Both the position numbers and the translations under genes were made by a program. The notes under the pieces were generated by a model. The model was not told the origin of the DNA. It was given only the letters and a program-made list of their open reading frames with translations, and ran no database searches. From Sinosporangium album (GTDB taxonomy: Bacteria; Actinomycetota; Actinomycetes; Streptosporangiales; Streptosporangiaceae), in contig NZ_FNCN01000012.1 in the NCBI RefSeq assembly GCF_900100605.1, positions 1 through 64,000 on the forward strand: a stretch of 64,000 nucleotides of DNA, in the 5' to 3' direction. Positions 8,121-17,276 of this stretch are shown here, piece by piece; position 1 is the first letter of the stretch; every line of letters begins with the position of its first letter.

Positions 8121-8208
8121 GATCGGGACTCACCGCACGAGGTGATCGTGTGGCCGGTGGCGCAAGCCGGTGTCTGGGACAGGTTGCGCCACAGATGCCG
8201 CATCGAGA

Positions 8209-8616
8209 TTACTTGCTGGGCTGGGGGACGAGCTCGGAGGTGCAGAAGGCGCAGCGGGTGGCGGCCTTCGGGATCTCGGAGAGGCAGTGGGGGCAGTCGT
8301 GCTTGTTGCTTTCCTCGACCGTGGCGAAGCGCTCTCTGAGGTGCTGGTAGGGCAGCACGACGAGGAAGTAGATGACGGAGGAGACGATCAGGAAGGAGAC
8401 CAGCGCGTTGATGAACGAGCCGTACTGGAACTTGGAGTCGCCCACGGTGAGGACGAGGTCGGAGAAGTTGGGCAGTCCGCCGAAGGCCGAGATCAGCGGG
8501 GTGAGGAGGTCTTTGACGAAGGAGTTGACGATCGAGGTGAAGGCGGCGCCGACAACGACCGCGATGGCCAGTTCGAGCACGTTGCCGCGCAGCAGGAACT
8601 TTTTGAATCCGCTCAT
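8209..8616 (-). CDS. mscL: Large-conductance mechanosensitive channel with zinc-ribbon tail
   Basis: A 135-residue membrane protein. The N-terminus FKKFLLRGNVLELAIAVVVG and the helix around NALVSFLIVSSVIYFLVV are the two MscL transmembrane helices, and the pore-lining glycine/alanine pattern is present. It releases solutes under osmotic down-shock. The C-terminus replaces the usual helical bundle with two CxxC pairs (CPHC and CAFC, 12 residues between them), a likely zinc ribbon. The start at ATG 8616 is set by the family N-terminus, with GGAG 6-9 bases upstream. Confidence 0.9.
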   Translation of the reverse strand: MSGFKKFLLRGNVLELAIAVVVGAAFTSIVNSFVKDLLTPLISAFGGLPNFSDLVLTVGDSKFQYGSFINALVSFLIVSSVIYFLVVLPYQHLRERFATVEESNKHDCPHCLSEIPKAATRCAFCTSELVPQPSK

Positions 8617-8692
8617 GTAGGGCTCCTGGATGGTCCTGGATGGGGAGCCCAAATTGTATGGCTCAACGTGGGATGCGGATTGCACTCCGTAA

Positions 8693-9361
8693 CTATCGAC
8701 GCTGCTCGATCATGATGGAAAGGTGGCCTCCGGGCTGTGCGCCGGCGAGCCGTGCGGCCTGGTCCGGGGTGGTGGCCAGCACGATCAGGGCTCCCGAGTG
8801 GGAGTCGCCGGTGTGACGGGTCGTGATGACGGTGGCGTTGTCGGCGACGGTCGCGGCCGGTTGCGCGTCTGATTCGGCCCAACCCGATGGAGCTGCGAGC
8901 ACATCCACAATGTCGCCCGGGGACAGCAGTCGGACGGCCTCCGGGTCGGCCACGCGCACCGGCATGGCGACCGCGTCGGCGCCGTATCCGCTGAGCATGC
9001 CGGGGCCGAGGAGGCGGGCGTCGGTGAGAGGCTCGCCGCGGCGCATCGGGGAGGCGAGCACGCGGCCGGTCGTGGGCGGGGTGAGGGATTCCGGGCTCAG
9101 GTCGGCGGATTCGCCGGTAGGGGAGTCGTGGGGGCGTAGAGCGCCATGGGGGACGAGGTCGGCCGGCAGGTGGACGGTGGTGAGGTCGCCAGGCCGTAGC
9201 GGGCCGACGCGCAGATCGCGTGCGGCGGCGAGCACGGCCACGGTCGCGGGTTGAGCGGGGCGGAGCACGGCCAGGGTGCACGCGGTCGCGAGCCCGGCGG
9301 GCACGACCGCGATGAGGCGGCGATGCCGTTTGAGTCGGCGCTTCCAGACATGCGCGCGCAT
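8693..9361 (-). CDS. SAF-domain (CpaB/RcpC-like) membrane-anchored protein
   Basis: A 222-residue protein. A basic N-terminus (KRRLKRHRR) precedes one transmembrane helix (about 16-33), then an SAF domain with ARDLRVGPLRPGDL, and a RcpC-like region with LLSPGDIVDVLA. In Flp pili, CpaB/RcpC proteins support assembly of the outer part. Here no tad/flp genes are adjacent, so the role is uncertain. It is the kind of orphan SAF gene often found beside mscL in actinomycetes. Confidence 0.75.
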   Translation of the reverse strand: MRAHVWKRRLKRHRRLIAVVPAGLATACTLAVLRPAQPATVAVLAAARDLRVGPLRPGDLTTVHLPADLVPHGALRPHDSPTGESADLSPESLTPPTTGRVLASPMRRGEPLTDARLLGPGMLSGYGADAVAMPVRVADPEAVRLLSPGDIVDVLAAPSGWAESDAQPAATVADNATVITTRHTGDSHSGALIVLATTPDQAARLAGAQPGGHLSIMIEQRR

Positions 9362-9402
9362 GGCGAACTCCAGGTGGGGACAAGCGGAATGTGAGTTATC
9401 GG

Positions 9403-10221
9403 TCAGGGCAGGTCGATGGGCAATCTGATGCCGTCGAGCGCGGAGGGGCACGGGCAGGCGCGCTCGTCGGGGAGGGACTCGACCACGTGCGTGACGAGTG
9501 TGCGCATGCGCTTGACGTTGGCGGCGAAGAAGGCCATGACCTCCTGATGTGTGACCCCGTCACCGCTCTCGACGCCCGCGTCGAGGTCGGTGACCAGGCT
9601 GAGCGAGGTGTAGCAGAGGGCGAGCTCGCGGGCGAGCACCGCTTCGGGATGGCCGGTCATGCCGACGATGGTCCAGCCGTTGGAGGTGAACCAGCGCGAT
9701 TCGGCTCTGGTGGAGAAACGCGGTCCTTCGATGACGACCAGAGTGCCTCCGTCGACCGTCTGCCATGAGCCGTCTCGGGCTGCCCGGAGGGCTGTCTCAC
9801 GGCCCGCGGGGCAGTAGGGGTCGGAGAAGGAGACGTGGACGGCTCCGCCGGTGTCGTAGTAGGTCTGGGCGCGGCTCGTGGTGCGGTCGACCAGCTGATC
9901 CGGGACGACGAGGGTGCCGGGGCCGTGCTCGGCGCGGAGTGAGCCGACCGCGTTGGGCGCGATGATCTGGCGGACGCCTAAGGCGCGCAACGCCCACAGG
10001 TTGGCCCGGTAGGGGATGCGGTGTGGTGGGAACCGGTGGTCCCGTCCGTGCCGGGGCAGGAAGGCGACCCTGCGGGTGCCGATACGACCGATGGAGATCG
10101 GGTCGCTCGGGGCTCCGTAGGGCGTGGCCTGCTCGATCTCCTGGACGTCGTCGAGCAGCGAGTAGAACCCCGAGCCGCCGATGACGCCGATGTCCGCGTG
10201 ATTGACCATGCCGCCGACCAT
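9403..10221 (-). CDS. mtnP: S-methyl-5'-thioadenosine phosphorylase / purine nucleoside phosphorylase
   Basis: Cytosolic enzyme of the methionine salvage pathway, splitting methylthioadenosine with phosphate to adenine and 5-methylthioribose-1-phosphate. Family motifs are IGVIGGSGFY at the N-terminus, LPRHGRDHRFPPH, NAVGSL, EGPRFSTRAE and GMTGHPEAVLARE. Length of 272 residues is typical. The start is either ATG 10221 (GGGG upstream) or ATG 10209. Confidence 0.88.
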   Translation of the reverse strand: MVGGMVNHADIGVIGGSGFYSLLDDVQEIEQATPYGAPSDPISIGRIGTRRVAFLPRHGRDHRFPPHRIPYRANLWALRALGVRQIIAPNAVGSLRAEHGPGTLVVPDQLVDRTTSRAQTYYDTGGAVHVSFSDPYCPAGRETALRAARDGSWQTVDGGTLVVIEGPRFSTRAESRWFTSNGWTIVGMTGHPEAVLARELALCYTSLSLVTDLDAGVESGDGVTHQEVMAFFAANVKRMRTLVTHVVESLPDERACPCPSALDGIRLPIDLP

Positions 10222-10529
10222 AGCGGCCCCGCGTGACCCCGCTTCGACCCGAACCGCATTCTGTGGATAGCCCCTGGGCGTGGGGCGGCGTGTCCGCCCA
10301 CCTGTGGATAACTGCGCGTGGATGGCCGCGCGTGGATAACTGCGCGGCCGGCGGTACGGCTCTTCGGGATTCCAGCCGCCGCCAGGTCTATCGGCATTGC
10401 CATGGAGTCGCCAGATGGTCGCCAGGTGGTCGCCACGTAGAGGAGCAGACCCCTGCGGACCTGGGGTTTCCCTCTACTCCACCACGGATACGGTTGAAGT
10501 GACCATTTGCTCATATTGGGTCGAAGACC
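10222..10529. promoter_or_regulatory. Divergent promoter region with DnaA-box-like repeats
   Basis: Between mtnP and the exporter. It contains TGTGGATAG (10262-10270), TGTGGATAA (10303-10311, the exact complement of TTATCCACA) and CGTGGATAA (10330-10338), then short repeats of GTCGCCA around 10408-10440. No gene. The ribosome binding region of the exporter lies at the right end. Confidence 0.35.
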
Positions 10530-12545
10530 ATGACAACCATGGACACAGCACCGCAGGAGACCAAGCGTAGCCTGGCCGTCATCATCGCCGCGCTTCTGCT
10601 CGCCATGCTGCTCGCGGCGCTCGACCAGACCATCGTGTCCACCGCGCTGCCCACCATCGTGAGCGATCTCGGCGGCCTCCAGCATCTGGCCTGGGTGGTC
10701 ACCGCGTATCTCCTCGCGTCCACGGTGTCCACGCCCCTGTGGGGAAAACTGGGTGACCAGTTCGGCAGGAAGCGCCTCTTTCAAACGGCCATCGTCATCT
10801 TCCTGGCGGGTTCGGTGCTGTGCGGGCTGGCGGCGAGTATGGCCCAGCTCATTCTCTTCCGGTTCTGCCAGGGCCTGGGCGGCGGCGGGATCATGGTCTT
10901 GGCCCAGGCGATCGTGGGCGATGTGGTCTCGCCTCGCGAGCGGGGGAAGTACCAGGGCTTCTTCGGCGGCGTGTTCGGGATGGCCAGCGTGTGCGGGCCG
11001 CTGCTCGGCGGGCTGTTCGTCGATCACCTGTCGTGGCACTGGGTCTTCTACATCAACTTGCCGATCGGGGTGGCCGCGTTGTGCGTGGTGGCAGCGGTCT
11101 TGCCTGCCACGGAGAAGCGCACGCGGCACACCATTGACTATGCGGGGATCGTCCTACTAGGGGCGGCTGCCTCCTGCGTTGTCCTGTTGAGCACGTGGGG
11201 CGGCACCGTCTACTCCTGGAACGATCCCACGATCATCGGCCTGGGCCTGGCGGCTCTGCTTCTTGTGGTGGGCTGGGTGCTCGTGGAACGGCGGGCGGCG
11301 GAGCCGGTGATGCCGCCGCGCCTGTTCGCGTCGCGCGTGTTCAGCGCGACCGCGGCGGTGGGGTTTGTGGTGGGCTTCGGGATGTTCGGCGCGCTGACCT
11401 ACCTGCCCGTGTACACGCAGATCGTGCATGGCGTGTCGGCGACCATGTCAGGTGTCTACCTGCTTCCCATGGTTGTGGGGATGTTCGGGAGTTCGGTGAT
11501 GAGCGGCCAGCTCATCAGCCGCTACGGGAGGTATCGCCTCTTCCCCATCGTGGGCACAGGGGTCGCCACTGTCGGGATGTTTCTCCTGACCAGATTGGAT
11601 GAGAACACCCCGACTGCCCTGATGGGGCTGTTCCTCCTGGTGCTGGGGCTGGGGCTCGGCCTGGTCATGCAGGTGCTGATTCTGGTGGTGCAGAATGCGG
11701 TGCCGTACGAGGATCTGGGGGTTGCGACCTCGGGGGTGACGTTCTTCCGCTCGGTGGGCGGTTCGTTCGGCGTCGCCGTATTGGGGGCGGTATTCGCGGA
11801 CAGGCTCCGGGAGGCGGTGACGGAGGCGGTCAGCCGTACGCCGCTTCCGCCGGGGTTCGACCCGGCGTCGGTGACCGGCGACCCGGCGGCGATCACGTCG
11901 CTGCCGCCGGCGCTACGCGCGGAATTTCTCCATATTTACGCGGAGTCGATCTCTCGGGTGTTCGTCGTGGCCACGCCGGTCATGGCGCTGGCCTTCGCGT
12001 TGGCGTGGTTCATCCCGGAAATACGCCTGAGGGAGACGACCAAGGCCATGGACGTCGGCGAAGGGTACGGCGGAGCCCCGGCCCAGAGGTCATCCCTGGA
12101 CGAGGTGGAGCGCGGCCTGATGCGGCTGGCCGACGCCGACCTCCGCCGCGACTACTACCGCAGGCTGGGCGCCCTCGCGGGCCTCGACGGGGTGCCCCCA
12201 GGAGGCGTGTGGATGCTGGCCCGGATCGGCACTCAGGGGTGCGTGACGGCCGAGGATCTCGCGCGGCAGGCCCGGGTGCCGCCCGAGCGCGGGCGCCCTT
12301 ATGTCGATCTGCTGGTGGACGACGGATTCGTGACGACGTCGGCCGACGGGAGGTGCCTCGAACTCACGGCCGACGGGCGTGAGGCGGCGGGCCGGCTGGT
12401 CGAGCAGTGCCGGGAGGGGCTGCGCCGGATGGTGGACGACTGGCACCCCGACCGGCACCCCGAGCTGAGCGAGCTGCTCGCCCGGCTGCCGCGGCACCTG
12501 CTCGGCGCGGAGTGCGACCGGCCGCCTGAGCGCCGCCGGGCATGA
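10530..12545 (+). CDS. DHA2-family (EmrB/QacA) drug exporter with C-terminal winged-helix domain
   Basis: A 671-residue inner membrane protein. Residues 1-500 are a 14-helix major facilitator with [17 protein letters not shown] (motif D1) and [13 protein letters not shown] (motif A), predicted to export drugs by proton antiport. Residues about 520-660 are soluble and look like a MarR-type winged helix ([20 protein letters not shown], then [13 protein letters not shown]). This fusion is known in actinomycetes; the tail may sense substrate or bind partners. Two ATGs (10530, 10539) are possible starts. Confidence 0.9.
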   Translation: MTTMDTAPQETKRSLAVIIAALLLAMLLAALDQTIVSTALPTIVSDLGGLQHLAWVVTAYLLASTVSTPLWGKLGDQFGRKRLFQTAIVIFLAGSVLCGLAASMAQLILFRFCQGLGGGGIMVLAQAIVGDVVSPRERGKYQGFFGGVFGMASVCGPLLGGLFVDHLSWHWVFYINLPIGVAALCVVAAVLPATEKRTRHTIDYAGIVLLGAAASCVVLLSTWGGTVYSWNDPTIIGLGLAALLLVVGWVLVERRAAEPVMPPRLFASRVFSATAAVGFVVGFGMFGALTYLPVYTQIVHGVSATMSGVYLLPMVVGMFGSSVMSGQLISRYGRYRLFPIVGTGVATVGMFLLTRLDENTPTALMGLFLLVLGLGLGLVMQVLILVVQNAVPYEDLGVATSGVTFFRSVGGSFGVAVLGAVFADRLREAVTEAVSRTPLPPGFDPASVTGDPAAITSLPPALRAEFLHIYAESISRVFVVATPVMALAFALAWFIPEIRLRETTKAMDVGEGYGGAPAQRSSLDEVERGLMRLADADLRRDYYRRLGALAGLDGVPPGGVWMLARIGTQGCVTAEDLARQARVPPERGRPYVDLLVDDGFVTTSADGRCLELTADGREAAGRLVEQCREGLRRMVDDWHPDRHPELSELLARLPRHLLGAECDRPPERRRA

Positions 12546-12682
12546 CCACCGCGACGTGTGACCACCGCGGGACCACCACGATGAACACCGCCGATGAACA
12601 CCGCCGATCAACGCCGCGCGGCCGTGGCCGGCGATCCGAGGGGCCGCCGAGCCCGAGCGCCCGGACCGGGCGCCCTCGCGGG

Positions 12683-13003
12683 TCAGGAAGCCGTGGCGGA
12701 AGCGGGCGCCGAAGACGACGAAGTCGACGAGGTCGACGAGTCGCTCTTGGTGCTCTCGGACTTGGTCGACTCGCTCTTGGCCGTGTCGCTCTTGGCCGGG
12801 GAGGCCGCGGTGCTGGACGAGCCGGCCGACCGGCTGTCGGTGCGGTAGAAACCCGACCCCTTGAACACGATGCCGACGGCCGAGAACACCTTGCGCAGAG
12901 CGCCCTGGCAGGCCGGGCACTCGGTGAGGGCCTCGTCGGAGAACCTCTGCACGACCTCGAGCTGCTCGCCGCAAGCGGTGCAAGCGTACTGGTAGGTGGG
13001 CAC
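12683..13003 (-). CDS. FmdB-family zinc-ribbon protein
   Basis: A 106-residue protein starting MPTYQYACTACGEQLEVVQ with two CxxC pairs (CTAC and CPAC), followed by GIVFKGSGFYRTD, the standard FmdB signature. The C-terminal 45 residues are a Ser/Thr/Lys repeat (SKSES-like units), usual in this family. The role is thought to be regulatory; it is a single gene here. Confidence 0.9.
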   Translation of the reverse strand: MPTYQYACTACGEQLEVVQRFSDEALTECPACQGALRKVFSAVGIVFKGSGFYRTDSRSAGSSSTAASPAKSDTAKSESTKSESTKSDSSTSSTSSSSAPASATAS

Positions 13004-13098
13004 GCGCTACTCCTCTTCGATCCGAACCGGTTGGCACTCTACCGGCACGACTGCTAATGGTAAGCAGGCGATAAGCATAAACGCGACTCCGGCGGCCC

Positions 13099-14604
13099 TC
13101 ATTCCGTGCCGCGCTCGCCGTACCAGCCCGCGAGCTTGCCCTTCCTGCTGACCGCGCGCAGGCGGTTCTCCACGGTTTCCCTGCTGGCCGCGGTGGTGAC
13201 GACGAGGAGTTGGTCGTCGGCTCTGAGGCGTGTGGTGCCGGAGGGCACGAAGGTGCGGTCGTCGCGCACGATCAAGGTGATCTGGGCGTCGCGAGGGAGG
13301 CGGAGCTCGAAGATCTCGACGCCGTGCAGGTGGGACGAGGCTGGAATGCGCATTTGGAGCAGTTCCGCGTTGAGCTCGTCCAATGGGGCGGATTCGACGT
13401 CGAGATCGCGGGTTTCGTCGGGGGCGGTCACTTTGAGGAGCCTCGCGACGTAGGGCAGTGTCGGCCCCTGGAGCAGTGTGAAGACGATCACGATGATGAA
13501 GACCTCGTTGAACACGAGCTTCGCGCCCGGCACGCTGAGCGCCCACGGGATGGTGGCGAGGATGATCGGCACGGCGCCGCGCAGGCCGGCCCAGGACAAG
13601 AATGCCTGTTCGCGCCAGTTGAGCCGGTCGATCCCCGCGAGACGCACGACGAGAGCCGATGCCATGATCGACAGTGGCCGGGCCACCAGCACAAGAAGCA
13701 GACCGGCGATCAAACCGGGAATGACGGCCCTCGGCAGTTCGGAGGGGCTCGCAAGCAGTCCCAGGATGACGAACAGCCCGATCTGGGCGAGCCACGCCGC
13801 TCCTTCGGCGAATCCCCGCGTCGTGGACCGGTGCGGCAGCATGGCATTGCCCAGGATCAGCGCGCACAGGTATACCGCGAGGAATCCGCTGCCGTGCGCC
13901 AGCGCGGCTCCGCTATACGCGACGAACGTAAGGGCGACCACGGCGAGCGGGTAGAGGCCGGAGGCGGGAAGCGCGACCCGGCGCAGCGCATACGCGCCGA
14001 CGGGGCCGACGAAGAGGCCGACGACGGCACCGACGGCCAGTTCATAGCTGATCTCCACGATCGCGCTGCCGAGGTTGGGCATCCGCGTGCCTGACGCGCT
14101 GAGCAGGAAGACCGCGATGACGGTGGGGGCGTCGTTGAAGCCGGACTCGGCTTCGAGGATGCCGGCGAGCCTTGCGGGCAGGGGAAGCCGCCGCAATACC
14201 GAGAACACCGCCGCGGCGTCCGTAGAGGCGAGGATCGCGCCGAGGAGCAGCGCCATACGCCAGTCCATGCCCAGGAGCAGGTGCACGGGTACGGCTACCG
14301 CCACGATGCTGACCGCGACGCCCACGGTGGCGAGGACCAGCGCGGTCGGTACGGCCCGGCGCACGTGGCTCCACTTCGTGGTGAGGCCGCCTTCGGCGAG
14401 GATCAGCGCCAGCGCGGAGAGCCCGATCTGCTGGGCGAGCTCGGCGTTTTCGAACTGGATGCCGACGCCGCCTTCACCGAGGAGAAGACCGAGCCCCAGA
14501 AAGATCAAGAGGGAGGGAAGCCCACTGCGATGTGCCATACGTACGGCCGCGATGGCCGCGATTACGACGCCAGCACCTAGAAGCAGCCAGACGTCCAGCT
14601 CCAC
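13099..14604 (-). CDS. Potassium/proton antiporter, CPA1/NhaP2 type with TrkA-C domain
   Basis: A 501-residue membrane protein. About 12 transmembrane helices contain the CPA family stretches ALILAEGGL, ASTDAAAVFSVL and ESGFNDAPTVI (the ND site for cation binding). The C-terminal 130 residues include a TrkA-C (RCK_C) ligand-binding domain (FELRLPRDAQITLIVRDD). It exchanges K+ or Na+ for H+ and is probably gated by a nucleotide. Translation starts at ATG 14604 behind GAAGG/GGGG. Confidence 0.9.
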   Translation of the reverse strand: MELDVWLLLGAGVVIAAIAAVRMAHRSGLPSLLIFLGLGLLLGEGGVGIQFENAELAQQIGLSALALILAEGGLTTKWSHVRRAVPTALVLATVGVAVSIVAVAVPVHLLLGMDWRMALLLGAILASTDAAAVFSVLRRLPLPARLAGILEAESGFNDAPTVIAVFLLSASGTRMPNLGSAIVEISYELAVGAVVGLFVGPVGAYALRRVALPASGLYPLAVVALTFVAYSGAALAHGSGFLAVYLCALILGNAMLPHRSTTRGFAEGAAWLAQIGLFVILGLLASPSELPRAVIPGLIAGLLLVLVARPLSIMASALVVRLAGIDRLNWREQAFLSWAGLRGAVPIILATIPWALSVPGAKLVFNEVFIIVIVFTLLQGPTLPYVARLLKVTAPDETRDLDVESAPLDELNAELLQMRIPASSHLHGVEIFELRLPRDAQITLIVRDDRTFVPSGTTRLRADDQLLVVTTAASRETVENRLRAVSRKGKLAGWYGERGTE

Positions 14605-14637
14605 TAGACCCCCTTCTCTATATCCCGACAGGCAATA

Positions 14638-15780
14638 GTGTCCTATATTTCCGGCTACACCAGGTATCTGGATGGTCTACCTTGGGCGACAACGTGCGGG
14701 CTTCAGGTGGATTCGGCAGGTGACGTGGTGCCAGGTGGAGAAGCTCCTGAACCCCAGGGTGATCTGATTCCCGCAGTTCACGAGGACTCTCCTCAACCGC
14801 GAAGAAAAAGAGTCCTGCGCCGGGTGTTCATCGTGGTGGGACTCGTCCTCGCGGTGCTGATCGCGGGAACGTTCGCACTGCTCATGGAGCGGCAGAGCGC
14901 CTACGACAGCAACATCGAACGTATCCCCGAGGCGTTTCCCGAGGAAGCGGAACGCCCGCGCAAGGTGGTGGGAGACGCCCAGAACTGGCTGCTGATCGGG
15001 TCAGACCGCCGACCTGGCGAGACGGGGTTCCAGCGGGCCGACACCATCATGCTCGTCCACCTGCCCGCGGATCGCCGGTCGGTCTACCTGGTCGGCATTC
15101 CGAGGGACGCTTATGTCGCCATTCCGGGGCGCGGCAACAACAAGATCAACGCTGCATATGCGTTCGGTGGACCGAAGCTCCTGATCAAAACGGTGGAGAA
15201 GCTGAGCGGCGTGCGTGTGGACCACTTCGCCGCCCTCGATTTCGCGGGCTTCACCCGCATGACCAGGGCCATCGGCGGCGTGGAGGTACACGTCTCCCGC
15301 GAGGTACGCGACCCCTGGAACGATGTCGTATGGCCCCAGGGCAAGGTGGTGCTCGAAGGGGAGAAGGCCCTTCTTTTCGTACGGCAACGCGCCAATCTCC
15401 CAGGCGGCGACTTCGACCGGATCAAACGCGCCCAGGCGGTCGTGCGGGCCATCGCCGACAAGGTGGTCAGCAGAGGGACCCTCACCAACCCTCTCCGCCT
15501 CAACGCCTTCCTTGAGGCGGCCACCAAATCCTTTAGCGTCGATGCGAACGTGACTTTCAGCACACTGCGTGATCTCGCCCTCGAACTCCGTGACGTTCGC
15601 CCGGACGACCTGACCGCTCTCACCATGCCCAACGACGGATCCGTCACGGTGAGAGGGGCAAGCGTGGTCAAAGTCAACCGACAGGAGTCCCGAGCCCTGT
15701 TCCAGGCGCTCGCCCACGATGCGCTCGACGATTACATCGAGGAAAACGGCGGGGTGAACGAGACAGGCCGGGTCAACTAG
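14638..15780 (+). CDS. LytR-CpsA-Psr (LCP) family cell-wall glycopolymer ligase
   Basis: A type II membrane protein of up to 380 residues that moves lipid-linked glycopolymers to peptidoglycan. One transmembrane helix (VFIVVGLVLAVLIAGTFALL) follows a basic RRKR. The LCP domain shows LLIGSDRR, RADTIMLVHL, IPRDAYV, KINAAYAFGG and the FDRIKRAQ arginines that bind pyrophosphate. The start is uncertain: GTG 14638 or a later GTG near 14728 with GCAGG upstream. It ends in a 4-base convergent overlap with the next gene. Confidence 0.88.
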   Translation: MSYISGYTRYLDGLPWATTCGLQVDSAGDVVPGGEAPEPQGDLIPAVHEDSPQPRRKRVLRRVFIVVGLVLAVLIAGTFALLMERQSAYDSNIERIPEAFPEEAERPRKVVGDAQNWLLIGSDRRPGETGFQRADTIMLVHLPADRRSVYLVGIPRDAYVAIPGRGNNKINAAYAFGGPKLLIKTVEKLSGVRVDHFAALDFAGFTRMTRAIGGVEVHVSREVRDPWNDVVWPQGKVVLEGEKALLFVRQRANLPGGDFDRIKRAQAVVRAIADKVVSRGTLTNPLRLNAFLEAATKSFSVDANVTFSTLRDLALELRDVRPDDLTALTMPNDGSVTVRGASVVKVNRQESRALFQALAHDALDDYIEENGGVNETGRVN

Positions 15781-16364
15781 GGCGCGCCCACCGCGATCAC
15801 GCCCGAGGGGCGCGCGACAAAGCGGACAGCCCGGTCGTGCGGTTCCGCGGGGACCTTGTCGACCAGTTCGTCCTCGTACAGCAGCGCGACCGTGGGCACG
15901 TGGGGACCCACACGGGCGAGCGCACGGTCGTAGGAGCCGCCTCCCTTGCCGAGCCGTACACCGTCGGTCTCGCCCACGGCGAGAGCCGGCACGACCACCA
16001 GCGCAGCCGTACGGATGGCGTCCACACCCCGCCTGACATCCACCGGCTCCATCACGCCGTAGCGTCCCGGGGCCAGGGTGTCGGGGCCGTCGTATACGGC
16101 CCAGTCCAGGTCGTTGTCGTCGCGCAGGACCGGCAGCATCACCGTGGCGCCGTGCTTCCACAGGGCGAAGACCAGGCCGTGGGTGTCCGGTTCGGCGCCG
16201 ATCGACCAGTAGCAGGCGACCAGACCTGCCATCTGTGTCCACGGCTGATCGAGCAAACCATCCCTAATGCTGACGGAATCCGCACGCCGCTGTTTTTCGG
16301 GCAATGCGGCTCGCTCGGCCGCGATGGAGCGACGCAGGTTCTGCTTGTCCAAAGGCTCACCCAC
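15777..16364 (-). CDS. 5-formyltetrahydrofolate cyclo-ligase
   Basis: A 195-residue cytosolic enzyme converting 5-formyl-THF plus ATP to 5,10-methenyl-THF. It shows KQNLRRSIAAERAALP at the N-terminus and the ligase signature VRLGKGGGSYDRAL with the ATP-binding glycines. Start GTG 16364 lies behind GGAGG with 7 bases spacing. It is divergent from galU with 12 bases between the starts, so the two promoters overlap the coding ends. Confidence 0.9.
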   Translation of the reverse strand: MGEPLDKQNLRRSIAAERAALPEKQRRADSVSIRDGLLDQPWTQMAGLVACYWSIGAEPDTHGLVFALWKHGATVMLPVLRDDNDLDWAVYDGPDTLAPGRYGVMEPVDVRRGVDAIRTAALVVVPALAVGETDGVRLGKGGGSYDRALARVGPHVPTVALLYEDELVDKVPAEPHDRAVRFVARPSGVIAVGAP

Positions 16365-16376
16365 TAGGGTTCCTCC

Positions 16377-17276
16377 ATGGCTGACTTCGACTCTGTGACG
16401 AAAGCTGTCATCCCTGCCGCAGGGCTGGGCACCCGATTCCTGCCGGCGACAAAGGCAACCCCGAAGGAGATGCTGCCCATCGTCGACAAGCCCGCCATCC
16501 AGTATGTCGTTGAAGAGGCGGTATCCGCTGGTCTCCTCGACGTTCTCATGGTGACGGGCAAGAACAAGCGCTCGATCGAAGATCATTTCGACAGGGCCAT
16601 CGAGCTTGAAGACCTCCTGACGGCCAAGGGCGACGACGAGCGGCTCTCCCAGGTTCGCGAGCCCGCCGACCTCGCCACGCTGCACTACGTGCGCCAGGGC
16701 GAGCCGCGCGGCCTCGGCCACGCCGTACTCTGCGCCAAGCAGCACGTGGGCGACCACCCCTTCGCCTGCCTGCTCGGCGACGACCTCATCGACCCCCGAG
16801 ACCCCTTGCTGCAGCGCATGATCGAGGTGCGCCGCGCCCACGGCGGCAGCGTCATCGCGCTCATGGAGGTGCCGAAGGAGCAGGTCTCGCTGTACGGCTG
16901 CGCCGCCATCGAGGCCACCGGCACCGACGACGTGGTCCGGGTGACCGACCTCGTGGAGAAGCCGCGCGTGGAGGACGCGCCCTCGACCTGGGCTGTCATA
17001 GGCCGCTATGTGATCGACCCCGCGGTGTTCGAGGTGCTGGAGAACACGCCGCCCGGCCGGGGCGGAGAGATCCAGCTCACCGACGCGCTGCGCGAACTCG
17101 CGACGCGCGGGCCCGACAGCGGCGGGCCGGTGCACGGCGTGCTGTTCCGCGGCCGACGCTACGACACCGGCAACAAGCTCGACTACCTGCGCACGGTGGT
17201 GCAGTTCGCCGCCGAGCGCCCCGACCTCGCCGCCGACTTCGTACCCTGGCTTAAGGACTTCCTTTCAACGCGATGA
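16377..17276 (+). CDS. galU: UTP-glucose-1-phosphate uridylyltransferase
   Basis: A 299-residue enzyme making UDP-glucose from UTP and glucose-1-phosphate. Signature AVIPAAGLGTRFLPATKATP at the N-terminus, KEMLPIVDKPAIQYVVEEA, and GDDLI for the nucleotide/metal site. The last four bases overlap the next gene (ATGA). UDP-glucose feeds wall polymers and would also supply the sugar genes at 34-41 kb. Confidence 0.95.
   Translation: MADFDSVTKAVIPAAGLGTRFLPATKATPKEMLPIVDKPAIQYVVEEAVSAGLLDVLMVTGKNKRSIEDHFDRAIELEDLLTAKGDDERLSQVREPADLATLHYVRQGEPRGLGHAVLCAKQHVGDHPFACLLGDDLIDPRDPLLQRMIEVRRAHGGSVIALMEVPKEQVSLYGCAAIEATGTDDVVRVTDLVEKPRVEDAPSTWAVIGRYVIDPAVFEVLENTPPGRGGEIQLTDALRELATRGPDSGGPVHGVLFRGRRYDTGNKLDYLRTVVQFAAERPDLAADFVPWLKDFLSTR

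Noticed and set aside
8823-9254. 143-residue + strand frame opposite the SAF gene
   Set aside because: Shadow frame; the minus strand shows a membrane anchor and SAF motifs.
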